Below are positions 46,818-54,595 of a stretch of DNA of 64,000 nt, one piece after another. The notes under the pieces were generated by a model. That model did no database searches, was not told the origin of the DNA, and saw nothing but the letters and a program-made list of their open reading frames with translations. This DNA comes from JABDII01 sp963815325 (GTDB lineage Bacteria; Gemmatimonadota; Gemmatimonadetes; Gemmatimonadales; GWC2-71-9), in assembly GCA_963815325.1 (NCBI GenBank), contig CAWFGG010000010.1:1-64000 (forward strand), read 5' to 3'. The first letter of the stretch is position 1, and each line of letters begins with the position of its first letter. A program made the translations under genes and the position numbers.

Positions 46818-47347
46818 ATGAGCGATGCAGAGCTGGTCCGCCGGGTCCTCGCGGGGGAGGTCGAGCTCTATCGGGTCCTGGTGGAGCGCTATCGCGCAGA
46901 ATTTGGGCGGTACGCCACGGCCCTGCTGGGAGGAGATGTGGATGAGGCGGCCGACGCCCTGCAGGAGGCCTTCATCAAGGCCTATGACTCGTTGGCCTCC
47001 TGCCGGCAGCCGGACAAATTCAAGGCCTGGGTGTTCCGCATCGTGACCAACCAGTGCCACAACGCCCGCCGTCACCGCCGGCCGCCATGTGCCACTCGAG
47101 ACGATCTCGAATCCGGCGAGCGAGGCTGGCGGACGAGAGACTGAGCAGGGGAGAGATCAAGACGGCGATCGGAGCCGCACTCGAGGCACTCACCGAGGAG
47201 CAACGGATCGCCTTCGTGATGAAGCACATCGAAGGACGTTCGTATGCTGAGATGGCGGAGTTGCTCAATGTGGGACAGGATGCGCTCAAGATGCGGGTGC
47301 ACCGCGCGCGTGATGAGATGAAGCGACGGCTGGAGGGAGTGGTATGA
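46818..47347 (+). CDS. ECF-type RNA polymerase sigma factor (two frameshifts)
   Basis: Region 2 is clear: DAELVRRVLAGEVELYRVLV, DVDEAADALQEAFIKAYDSL and KFKAWVFRIVTNQCHN. After extra bases near 47088 and 47151 region 4 follows (EALTEEQRIAFVMKHIEGRS, YAEMAELLNVGQDALKMRVHRA), the DNA-reading helix-turn-helix. About 176 residues after correction. Its stop overlaps the start of the next gene, a membrane protein with an outside sensor-like domain, as in sigma/anti-sigma pairs. Confidence 0.9.
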
Positions 47348-47988
47348 CGGGCAGGGATCGATTCCATCCTGATGTTCAGCGCTACCTCGACGGCGAGCAC
47401 GTCGAGGGGCTGGCGCAGCCCGACATCGAGGAAGCCGATCAGTTCGCGAAGGCGGTGTTCGAGTACGGGGCCGGTGTCGAGGTCCCGGATGCCCGTGTCG
47501 ATGCCGCCGTCATGGAGGTAGTCCGGGCTCACGCGTTGTCCCACGAGGAGAAATCGTTCTGGCAGTGGCTGGTCCAGCCCAATCAGATCCGCATCCGGCC
47601 GGCACTCTTGGCCGCGGCGTCGATCGCTCTCGTGGCCTTGGGTGCCGCCATGGTGTTCCTCCTGCCGCGGAGCGCCGGCCCTGTCGTTGCCGATGCACCG
47701 TCGACGGTGCTGGTGCGATTCGAGCTCCGCGCGCCCGACGCCACCAGGGTGACCCTGACCGGGTCGTTCAATGAGTGGAGCGCCGATCGCATCGAGCTGC
47801 AGCAGAACACGGCCACCGGCGTGTGGAGCGGGACCATACCGCTCACACCGGGCCGGCACGAATACTCGTTCGTCATCGACAGGGAACGCTGGCTGCCGGA
47901 TCCGATGGCCCACGCGCAGGTGGACGACGGCTTCGGGCAGGTGAACAGTGTCATCGTCGTAGGATCAAGAGGAGTGGTGCGCTCATGA
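47344..47988 (+). CDS. Transmembrane protein with CBM48-like domain, likely anti-sigma factor
   Basis: 214 residues. The cytoplasmic first about 80 residues resemble short anti-sigma proteins (HPDVQRYLDGE), a single helix (ALLAAASIALVALGAAMVFL) crosses the membrane, and the outer domain (VRFELRAPDATRVTLTGSFN, EWSADRIELQ, GVWSGTIPLTPGRHEYSFVI) is an isoamylase-early-set/AMPK-beta glycogen-binding type fold. The layout suggests a sugar-sensing anti-sigma factor; ligand binding is inferred. Start overlaps the sigma gene and its stop overlaps the next gene. Confidence 0.8.
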   Translation: MTGRDRFHPDVQRYLDGEHVEGLAQPDIEEADQFAKAVFEYGAGVEVPDARVDAAVMEVVRAHALSHEEKSFWQWLVQPNQIRIRPALLAAASIALVALGAAMVFLLPRSAGPVVADAPSTVLVRFELRAPDATRVTLTGSFNEWSADRIELQQNTATGVWSGTIPLTPGRHEYSFVIDRERWLPDPMAHAQVDDGFGQVNSVIVVGSRGVVRS

Positions 47989-48725
47989 AGTGGAGAACCT
48001 GCATTGTGGCCATCCTCGGTCTGGGGGGTGTGCTCGCTACCGCGGCGGGCCCGGCCGCCGCCCAAGAGCCGGGGATCGGCGAGCAGCTCGTCGCTCGCGG
48101 TGCCCCCACCGACTTCGCCAATCAGGTCGCCCGGATCGTGGCGTCCGCCGGGGCCGACGCCCTGCCGACCGCGCCGCTCGAGTCAAAGGCCCTCGAAGGC
48201 TGGGCGAAACGCGACCGGGTTCCTCCGGAACGGGTGCTTGCCGTGTTGCAGCAGCTCGTGGGGCGGCTCGAGCAGGGACGGAACGTGGTGCGAGACGCTG
48301 GACTCGATGCCTCCGCCCCGGTGGTTGCGGGTGCGGCCGAAGCCCTGGGCCGGGGCCTCACCGCCGAGCAGATTCGCGAGGTGGTTCGGTCGGCGCCCGA
48401 TCCGGCTGCCGCAGGAACGGGACTCACCGTTGCCGCGTCGCTCGCGGCGCAGGGGCTTCCCGCAGCCGCCGCGGTGCGGGCCGTGAGCGACGCCTATCGG
48501 AGCGGCCGCGGGCCCGAAGAAGTCCTCGAGTTTCCCTCCACCGTGGCCGATGCAACGGCACGCGGGGAACGCATGGCGGACATCGGGCAGCGCATCATGC
48601 AGGGAGGCATGCTTGCTCCACCTGGCGGAGGCGCCGGTGGGGCCGGGAGCGGCGGGCAAGGCGGCCGCCCGCCGGGCATGCCGGGCTCCAAGCAAGGCAT
48701 CAAGACACAAGCCAGCAGGCCGTGA
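47985..48725 (+). CDS. Secreted Ala-rich protein of unknown function
   Basis: 246 residues with a signal peptide (cleavage near AAAQ). The mature part is helical and Ala/Arg-rich, with repeated short motifs such as EALGRGLTAEQIREVV, and ends in a flexible Gly/Pro-rich tail. GAGGAG precedes the ATG, which overlaps the upstream stop. Operon position suggests a periplasmic partner of the CBM48 proteins. Confidence 0.75.
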   Translation: MKWRTCIVAILGLGGVLATAAGPAAAQEPGIGEQLVARGAPTDFANQVARIVASAGADALPTAPLESKALEGWAKRDRVPPERVLAVLQQLVGRLEQGRNVVRDAGLDASAPVVAGAAEALGRGLTAEQIREVVRSAPDPAAAGTGLTVAASLAAQGLPAAAAVRAVSDAYRSGRGPEEVLEFPSTVADATARGERMADIGQRIMQGGMLAPPGGGAGGAGSGGQGGRPPGMPGSKQGIKTQASRP

Positions 48726-49847
48726 ACCGCGGCGTCTTTCTCATCCTCATGCTCGGGGGAGCGGCCGGCTCCAGGCCATTCTCCCTCCTCGCCCAAGATC
48801 TCACCGTCGAGGCAGGCGGCCTCCACGCTCGCTACGCCGATTCCGTGTCGGGCACGGCAGGTCACGTTGGCATGCGGCTCGACCTGGCGTCGCGGCGAGC
48901 GTCGGCGACTCTCGATGCCGGGCTTTCCCACTTCACCTCAGGCGAGACGGTGTCTCAGATCGTGGGTCGCGGCTCGGTCTTCGCATCGTCGACTCGGCGC
49001 TTCGCCCTCGGCCTTCAGTGGGGAGGTGAATGGGACCAGCTTGGAAGCGCCACATGGGTCGGCACTGCATCGGTTGGTCCGCTGGTCGGCTTCGGCACCG
49101 GTGCATTCACCGCGGCGGCCGGTGGCACGGTAGGCAGGTTGCGACGACTCGATGGATCGTCATTAACTATCGGGTCAGTCGGCCTCATGTTGGAAGCACG
49201 AGTGACCGAGGCCCTGTCCGTCCAGGCCGCCGGCAATGCGACCATGAGCGACACGGCGGATTACGCCGACTTCACGGCCACGCTCCAGGCACGCCATCGA
49301 GGCCTGTCTCTCTTTCTCTTTGGCGGCGCTCGCGCGGGCGACCTGTCGGATGACCCCTGGGGACAAGTCCGCATGCACTACGTCTTCGCACCGTGGGTGG
49401 CGGTTGAAGGCGCCGTGGGTCGCTACCCGCGGGACTTGATGGGATTCACCGACGGTACCTTTGGAACTCTGGGCATCCGCTTGTCGCTTCTGGGGAGTGT
49501 CCGGCCTCCCGGTGTGACGAGAGCCCGCCCGGCCTCCTCGACCTCTGGTCAGGGTCGACGCGCTGCCGGGCGGCCAACGTCGCATCACCGTCCGATATGC
49601 GAATGCTGTCCGTCAGCAGCTGGAGATCGCGGGCAACTGGAACGGCTGGCTCCCGGTCCCACTCGAACGGGTTGGCCGGGACACGTGGTCGGTCGTTCTG
49701 CGCCTGGCCCCGGGGCTCCATCAGTACCAGCTGATCGTCGACGGTGAGACCTGGACCATTCCCGACGGGGCGCCCTGGGTCCCGGACGAATTCGGTGGGC
49801 GGGTAGGATTGATGGTGGTAGGGCAGGGAGTAGGGAGTAGGGAGTAG
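48722..49847 (+). CDS. Outer-membrane barrel with C-terminal CBM48-like domain (frameshifted near 49519)
   Basis: A signal peptide (ends near LLAQ) leads into barrel-like strands (HVGMRLDLASRRASATLDAG, RFALGLQWGGEW, GLMLEARVTEALSVQAAG, GTLGIRLSLLG). After one extra base the frame continues with a second early-set domain (RITVRYANAVRQQLEIAGNW, NGWLPVPLERVG, GLHQYQLIVDGETW). About 375 residues. GTG start overlaps the previous stop. The TAG stop lies inside an AGTAGGG heptamer array. It may bind or import a glycan sensed by the CBM48 anti-sigma factor. Confidence 0.75.
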
Positions 49848-49849
49848 GG
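49821..49849 (+). repeat. AGTAGGG array with perfect G-quadruplex motif
   Basis: Five GGG runs, four of them spaced exactly by AGTA. The array overlaps the last codons and the stop of the CBM48 barrel gene, so it is transcribed with the G-rich strand as mRNA. Confidence 0.9.
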
Positions 49850-49885
49850 AGACAAGGGAGTGAGGAGCAGGAAGCAATGGTGACC

Positions 49886-49919
49886 GATAGCTGATAGCTG
49901 ATAGCTGATAGCTGATAGC
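49886..49919. repeat. Heptamer array GATAGCT x4.9
   Basis: Four full and one partial GATAGCT copy, member of the AGCYRAY class, between the CBM48 operon and a convergent gene. Confidence 0.95.
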
Positions 49920-49924
49920 GGGGA

Positions 49925-50009
49925 GTGGGGGGCTTGGCGTAGCCGTTAGCAAGCTTGGCCGGAGCGCCGGACCCACTGGCTTCCTGCCGACTCCCCCCAC
50001 CTTTTTTTT
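49925..50009 (+). terminator. Likely terminator: GTGGGGGG/CCCCCCAC stem with T8
   Basis: GTGGGGGG (49925-49932) pairs with CCCCCCAC (49993-50000) across a 60-base loop that can fold further; a C and eight T follow at once (50002-50009). It is placed correctly to end the sigma/CBM48 operon. Confidence 0.5.
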
Positions 50010-50014
50010 GATGC

Positions 50015-50614
50015 TCAGCACCCCCGGGTGGTGTCCCCCGGCTGCCGCACCCAGGTATAGACTCGCCGCGCCTCCCACTCGCCTTCCACCCAGTCGAAGC
50101 TCTCGGTCTTCAACGTGTCGGCGCTGACCTTGGTGGTCAGGTGTTTGATCCGGAACAGTTCCTGGCCCGTGCTGTCCGTCGCGAAGAAGCGCTGCTCGGC
50201 TACGTCCGGCTGGCCGTCGACGCCAAGTTCTTCGTATCCCATGCCGGTGACGCCGTTGCCGCCGGTTTGATAGACCATCACTTTCTGGAGTACCGGGTCC
50301 CAGCCACTGAAGAAGTTCCAATACGTGCCGACTCGCTTCCCATTGTGCTCGCCCCACAGACACCCGGTCATGGATACTCCGCCGAGCGCTCGTTGATACG
50401 TGGTGCCGTAATGGTTCGGCTCCTGATTTGCGGCTGTGCGGTAATTGGCGTTCGACGTGAGCCAAACACCGCCGTCACGGGTCCAGTACTCGAAATGGGC
50501 CCGAACATCGTCCGCCGGGCTTGCTCCTCGATGCCTCGTTGGCAGAGCTGCGGCAAGAGCCAGCGAGGCTCCAGCAAGAGCGATTGCGGGGAAGGACCAT
50601 CTGAGACGCTTCAT
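50015..50614 (-). CDS. Exported protein of unknown function, lipocalin/DUF1579-like
   Basis: 199 residues with a signal peptide (ALAAALPTRH region). Strand-rich sequence (HFEYWTRDGGVWLTSNANYR, GCLWGEHNGKRVGTYWNFFS, KVMVYQTGGNGVTGMGYEEL) resembles small beta-barrel proteins of the DUF1579 sort, but I cannot name the family firmly. GGAGG lies five bases before ATG 50614, which is preferred over 50695. Convergent with the CBM48 operon. Confidence 0.65.
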   Translation of the reverse strand: MKRLRWSFPAIALAGASLALAAALPTRHRGASPADDVRAHFEYWTRDGGVWLTSNANYRTAANQEPNHYGTTYQRALGGVSMTGCLWGEHNGKRVGTYWNFFSGWDPVLQKVMVYQTGGNGVTGMGYEELGVDGQPDVAEQRFFATDSTGQELFRIKHLTTKVSADTLKTESFDWVEGEWEARRVYTWVRQPGDTTRGC

Positions 50615-50926
50615 TGAACCTCCGTGGATACTAGGAAACCGCCGCAGGATGGATCGCCAGGATGTAGATCCGTCCAACGCCGTGTCAAGTGTCATGCTGC
50701 TTGTTCGATACGTCTTGGTAGGGACCCCTTCGCCGTCTTCGTCCTTCTGGGGACGTATCTCTCGCCGCCGGTTGCACGAAGGCGGGACGTGACCCGGTGG
50801 GTCGGACCTGGCTTCGCCGAAGGCCGAATCATAGCCCGCCCGGGGCCTAGGTGGTGAGTGATCGAATTGCGAGGTACCTTATCGGCTCCCGGGCACTGAT
50901 GTTCCCCCTCTGTGCGTGGAGTTCGT
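50615..50926. other. Non-coding gap
   Basis: About 310 bases between the exported protein and the next membrane protein, divergent promoters expected. No repeat arrays, REP modules or good hairpins are seen here. Confidence 0.5.
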
Positions 50927-51496
50927 ATGATAACCATCGTCCCAGTGCTGTCACTGTGGCTCCCGATCCTGGTTGCGGCCGTGATCGTGTTTGTGGTCAG
51001 CTCCATTTTCCATACCGTCCTTCCCTTTCACGAGAAGGACTACGACAAGATGCCGGCGGAAGACGAGGTCATGGACGCGATCCGCAAGGCCAACGTGCCT
51101 CCCGGCGACTACGTGATGCCGTGTCCGGGCTCGCAGCAAGAGAGAAAGGCGCCGGAATTCATCGAGAAGATGAACCGAGGGCCCATTGCCTTTGTCACGG
51201 TCTTCCCGAGCGGACCGCCGGCCATGGGGAAAAGCCTGGTGCTCTGGTTCGTCTACTGCGTCGTGGTGGGAATCTTTGCTGCCTATGTCGCCGGCCGCGC
51301 GCTTGGACCGGGCGCACACTACCTGGCGGTGTTCCGTTTCGTCGGCGTGTCGGCCTTCCTGGGCTACGCGGTGGCACTCTGGCAGAACACGATCTGGTTC
51401 AAGCGTAAGTGGAGTACGACGCTCAAGTCGACGGTTGATGGACTGATCTACGCGCTGCTGACTGCGGGGGCGTTCGGCTGGCTCTGGCCCAGCTAG
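50927..51496 (+). CDS. Membrane protein of unknown function
   Basis: 189 residues: an N-terminal helix (LWLPILVAAVIVFVVSSIFH), a soluble loop of about 60 residues containing CPGS and charged stretches (HEKDYDKMPAEDEVMDAIRK), then three helices in the C-terminal half. ATG 50927 starts MITIVPVL. Family not recognised. Confidence 0.7.
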   Translation: MITIVPVLSLWLPILVAAVIVFVVSSIFHTVLPFHEKDYDKMPAEDEVMDAIRKANVPPGDYVMPCPGSQQERKAPEFIEKMNRGPIAFVTVFPSGPPAMGKSLVLWFVYCVVVGIFAAYVAGRALGPGAHYLAVFRFVGVSAFLGYAVALWQNTIWFKRKWSTTLKSTVDGLIYALLTAGAFGWLWPS

Positions 51497-51640
51497 GAGG
51501 TAGGGTAGTAGGATCGGAGGATCGTAGGCGACACCCGTGCATAGGTTGTCTTTCGTGCTACTTTCCGACTGCCTACATTCCTACATCCCTACATCCCTAC
51601 ATCCCCTTCACTTAGCCACTAGCCACTAGCCACTAGCCCC
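51496..51640. repeat. Composite intergenic module ending in TAGCCAC x3
   Basis: A module of GTAGG-type repeats, a central segment with GGTTGTCTTTC, CCTACATTCCTACATCC octamers and CCCCTTCACTTAGCC, ending in three TAGCCAC units (51613-51633) plus TAGCCCC that touch the ATG at 51641. A close relative lies at 55147-55268. The GTAGGA and TCCTAC halves can pair. Confidence 0.85.
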
Positions 51641-52039
51641 ATGTATCTCCGCTCCGCTCTGATCTGGCTCTCGTTCGGCGTCGTGGCGTTCGCCCTGGGT
51701 GCACTCCGGCAGGTCGTGATCGCTCCCTGGCTGGGTGAGCAGCTGGCCCACCAGATCGGGAGCGTGGCCGTGGCCGCTCTCATCGGGGCCATTGCGGTCC
51801 GGTTCACCCGAAGCCTCGGCCCCACCCTGAGGCAGGCGCTCACCATCGGCTCGCTCTGGGTGGCCATGAGTGTCGCGTTCGAGGTCGGCTACTTCCGGTT
51901 CGGAGCGGGTGCGTCGTGGGGCCGCCTGATTCACGACTACAATGTCTTCCAGGGGCGGCTCTGGCTCCTGGTCCTGATCGTCCAGCTGGTCACGCCGTAT
52001 CTGGTGGTGCGGCGCCGAGGGTTAGGAGCCGCCACCTGA
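51641..52039 (+). CDS. Four-helix membrane protein
   Basis: 132 residues with four hydrophobic helices (ALIWLSFGVVAFALGALRQV, IGSVAVAALIGAIAVRF, LTIGSLWVAMSVAFEVGYFR, LWLLVLIVQLVTPYLVV). Family unknown. The start directly follows the TAGCCCC end of a heptamer array, with no ribosome site. The VOC gene follows by 27 bases. Confidence 0.7.
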   Translation: MYLRSALIWLSFGVVAFALGALRQVVIAPWLGEQLAHQIGSVAVAALIGAIAVRFTRSLGPTLRQALTIGSLWVAMSVAFEVGYFRFGAGASWGRLIHDYNVFQGRLWLLVLIVQLVTPYLVVRRRGLGAAT

Positions 52040-52066
52040 AGGTGGTACCTGGATATGGAGGTTTGG

Positions 52067-52489
52067 ATGACGACCAAGCTCGAGCACGCGAACATGGCCG
52101 TGCGCGACATCGACGGCATGATCCGGTTCCTGCAGACCGCGTGTCCGGATTTCCGGATCCGCGGCGGGAGCGACAACCCGAAAGACCGGTGGGTCCACGT
52201 CGGGAATGACGATGCCTACATCGCGCTCAACCAGGCGAAGTCAGGCAAGGGATGGAAGCCCTACACCGGGAAGGCCGGGGTGAACCATCTGGGCTTCGAA
52301 GTGGACGATGCCCGGGCACTTCGCGCGCGGCTCCTTGCGGCCGACTATCGCGAGTCGACCGTGCCTAACGCTCATCCGCATCGGATTCGGGTCTACTTCT
52401 ACGATCCCGAGGGCAACGACTGGGAGTTTGTGCAGTACCTGACGGATGACCCCGCCCAACGGAACGACTATGAACTGCCGGACCGGTAG
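52067..52489 (+). CDS. VOC (glyoxalase/bleomycin-resistance fold) protein
   Basis: 140 residues with two beta-alpha-beta-beta-beta units: LEHANMAVRDIDGMIRFL and the second HLGFEVDDARALRARLL, ending VYFYDPEGNDWEFVQYL. The metal-site His (in LEHANMAV), second His (NHLGF) and Glu (NDWEFVQ) are present, so a metal-dependent enzyme is plausible. GGAGG six bases before ATG 52067 fixes the start. Confidence 0.85.
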   Translation: MTTKLEHANMAVRDIDGMIRFLQTACPDFRIRGGSDNPKDRWVHVGNDDAYIALNQAKSGKGWKPYTGKAGVNHLGFEVDDARALRARLLAADYRESTVPNAHPHRIRVYFYDPEGNDWEFVQYLTDDPAQRNDYELPDR

Positions 52490-52513
52490 GCCCGCGTTCC
52501 CAATGGACCCATC

Positions 52514-53290
52514 GTGACGGAGCGGCTCGAGCAAGATGTCGCCGCGGCCCTCGAAACGACGCCCGAGCTGTTGCCCTTTATCCCCGAGCTCCTGGCCGAT
52601 CTGTGGGTCTTGGGTGCTTCCCTCGATATCATCGTGGAGCTGCTCGGTCAGCTCGGCCTTCCACGGCCGACCCGGGTACTGGATGCGGGAGCCGGCAAGG
52701 GAGCCGTCGCCATCACCCTGGCCGAGCAATTTGGGTTCCAGGTCCTTGGTATCGACGGATTCCAGCCATTCGTGGACGAGGCGACAAGGCAGGCGGAGGC
52801 CCGTGGCGTCTCCCACCTGTGCCGGTTCGAAGTCGGGGACCTCCGCGATGCGCTTCCGACATTGCAGGATTTCGATGCCGTGATCTACGCGGCGCTCGGC
52901 GGAATCCTCGGCACCGTGGATCAGTGTGTGGGACTCCTGCGCCGGCCGATTCGCCCTGGCGGCTATCTGGTCATCGACGACGGCTTCCTCGCCGGAGAGG
53001 CACGAATGAGAGATCGGGGCTACGAGAGCTACGCCCCCCACGAGGAGACCCTCGCGTTGCTTACGGCGCACGGCGACGAGGTCCTCCGCGAGGTGATCAT
53101 TCCGGTCGAGGACATCCGGGACACCAATCAGCAGCAGACGGCACTCATCCGGAAGCGAGCCGAAGGCCTGGCAAGTCGCCACCCGGATGCCGCCGACTCG
53201 CTCGCCCAGTATGTGGAGCGGCAGGAACGGGAGTGTGCACTGCTGGAAACGGATGTCGTGGGCGCCGTGTGGTTGTTGCGGCGACGCTGA
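52514..53290 (+). CDS. SAM-dependent methyltransferase
   Basis: 258 residues, class I fold: motif I VLDAGAGKGAVAITLAEQFG, the acidic end of strand 2 (VLGIDGFQPF), motif II-like FEVGDLRDALP, and FDAVIYAALGG plus GGYLVIDDGF. The first 50 residues are helical. Substrate unknown; small-molecule methylation is likely. GTG start 24 bases after the VOC gene, suggesting co-transcription. Confidence 0.85.
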   Translation: MTERLEQDVAAALETTPELLPFIPELLADLWVLGASLDIIVELLGQLGLPRPTRVLDAGAGKGAVAITLAEQFGFQVLGIDGFQPFVDEATRQAEARGVSHLCRFEVGDLRDALPTLQDFDAVIYAALGGILGTVDQCVGLLRRPIRPGGYLVIDDGFLAGEARMRDRGYESYAPHEETLALLTAHGDEVLREVIIPVEDIRDTNQQQTALIRKRAEGLASRHPDAADSLAQYVERQERECALLETDVVGAVWLLRRR

Positions 53291-53413
53291 GAGATCACAG
53301 CCTCACACGAGCCTAGTGTTGAAGTGCCCGGGCCAGGCGGCGATGTTACTTGAAGAAGGTTGTATGCGGCACTCGTCGCCTCGGGTGGTTCGACTCATAG
53401 AACGCGTGATACC

Positions 53414-54145
53414 ATGGTTCTCCTCCGAAAGATTGTGGCAATCCTCGCCCTCGTAGCGCTCGGCGGGCTCATCGTGACCCTCGAGCGTGGAGCCTACGGG
53501 GTCAATCCACGGCTCGTGATCGTCACGCGGGTGCTGCTGGCGCCGCTGGTCATCACCGCGATCGGGCTCGTGCTCGAGACGTTCTGGAGCCGCTGGCTTG
53601 CGCTGGCTGGCGCCGTCGCCGTACTGCCCTGGGCCGTGGTGCTGACCTTCGGGTTGCCGAAGGGCGCACCGCTCACCCAGCAGAGCATCGCGTTGGGCGC
53701 CGCCCTCCTCCTGCTCGCGAGCCTGACCGGCCGCGCCATGTTCGAGCGGTACGAGGGGAAGTCGAAGATGGACTGGAGCGGGCCGCGGATGGGACTGGTG
53801 CGCTGGACCATCATCCTGAACATCGCGTCGGTCTTGGGCCTGTCACTCTTTGTCGCCCTCTACCAGTACACCATCGAGTGGCATGTGGCCATTCCCGCGG
53901 TCCTCCTCCTGAGCCTCCTCCTCGGTGTCCTCTTGCTCGCCACGCAGAAGACCGTCGGCCTCTTGCTGGTTGCCGTCAGTTGCGTGCTGTTCGTGCCGGC
54001 CGGGACCTACTTCGTGTGGCGGGAGGCCAGCCACACCGGAGAGATGTACTTGTTCGCCGCGGCCTTTTTGCCCGGTGTGATCGCGGGCTGGGCTTGCTTG
54101 GTAGCGTTTGGCAAACCGATCTGGCGGGCGCTTCGGGGAGGGTAG
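53414..54145 (+). CDS. Polytopic membrane protein of unknown function
   Basis: 243 residues with about seven membrane helices (IVAILALVALGGLIVTLERG, LALAGAVAVLPWAVVLTFGL, AIPAVLLLSLLLGVLLLA, GLLLVAVSCVLFVPAGTYF and others). ATG 53414 starts MVLLRKIVAIL; the upstream frame to 53360 is not convincing. A RAYT-derived relic follows. Confidence 0.75.
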   Translation: MVLLRKIVAILALVALGGLIVTLERGAYGVNPRLVIVTRVLLAPLVITAIGLVLETFWSRWLALAGAVAVLPWAVVLTFGLPKGAPLTQQSIALGAALLLLASLTGRAMFERYEGKSKMDWSGPRMGLVRWTIILNIASVLGLSLFVALYQYTIEWHVAIPAVLLLSLLLGVLLLATQKTVGLLLVAVSCVLFVPAGTYFVWREASHTGEMYLFAAAFLPGVIAGWACLVAFGKPIWRALRGG

Positions 54146-54175
54146 GGACAAGAGAGCTAACAGCTATATCATCTC

Positions 54176-54204
54176 GGAAGCCGATAGCCGATAGCCGATA
54201 GCCT
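54176..54204. repeat. Heptamer array GCCGATA x3 before RAYT relic 2
   Basis: Three to four GCCGATA units lie immediately before the left REP of relic 2; a TAGCCAATAGCC stretch lies immediately after its right edge at 54493-54512. Confidence 0.9.
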
Positions 54205-54207
54205 CTC

Positions 54208-54487
54208 TGCTCGCGGCTGAAGCCGCGGCTCGGCACAGCTGTCGCTGAAGCGACGGGGGTGTCGGCGATGGCTCGGTCTGGATGGTGCGTGGGCTGGCTG
54301 CGAAAAAACGCTGGAGCCGGTGGCCCAGTGGACCGAATGACCGTCCCCTGCATGGCCCTTGCGGTTGGCAAGCACAGCGCTCGCGATACCCGTCACTTTA
54401 GTGACAGCCGCCGAGTCTCGGCTTTAGCCGAGGACCAGGCGGGAATGCCGACTACCAGGTGTCAGCCAACCGCACTGGCTTCTCGGC
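54208..54487 (-). mobile_element. Internally deleted RAYT element (relic 2)
   Basis: Left REP (54213-54226 and 54241-54254) and right REP (54392-54405 and 54417-54432) are intact. Between them about 135 bases retain only fragments of the transposase, e.g. the minus-strand frame SAVLANRKGHAGDGHSVHWA. The right 106 bases equal 45093-45198 exactly. A non-autonomous derivative that moved or was copied recently. Confidence 0.88.
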
Positions 54488-54595
54488 TATATAGCCAATA
54501 GCCAATAGCCACTCCCCAGGTCACGCTCAGGGGACGCCCTGAAGCGAGTTTCCCGGTTAAGAAACCGTCGGCCACACCTCCCTTGGAGACTCGCT

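Noticed and set aside
44515..49849. Telomere-like TAGGG repeats marking a linear replicon end
   Set aside because: The runs are short, scattered between ordinary genes and part of a broader heptamer family; no terminal structure is present.
42500..50000. Prophage or integrative element
   Set aside because: No integrase, phage structural gene or attachment repeats; only RAYT/REP elements are mobile here.
54208..54487. Small protein gene on the minus strand at 54169-54396
   Set aside because: The frame only preserves a fragment of the RAYT (ANRKGHAGDGHSVHWA) inside a deleted element, so it is a relic.
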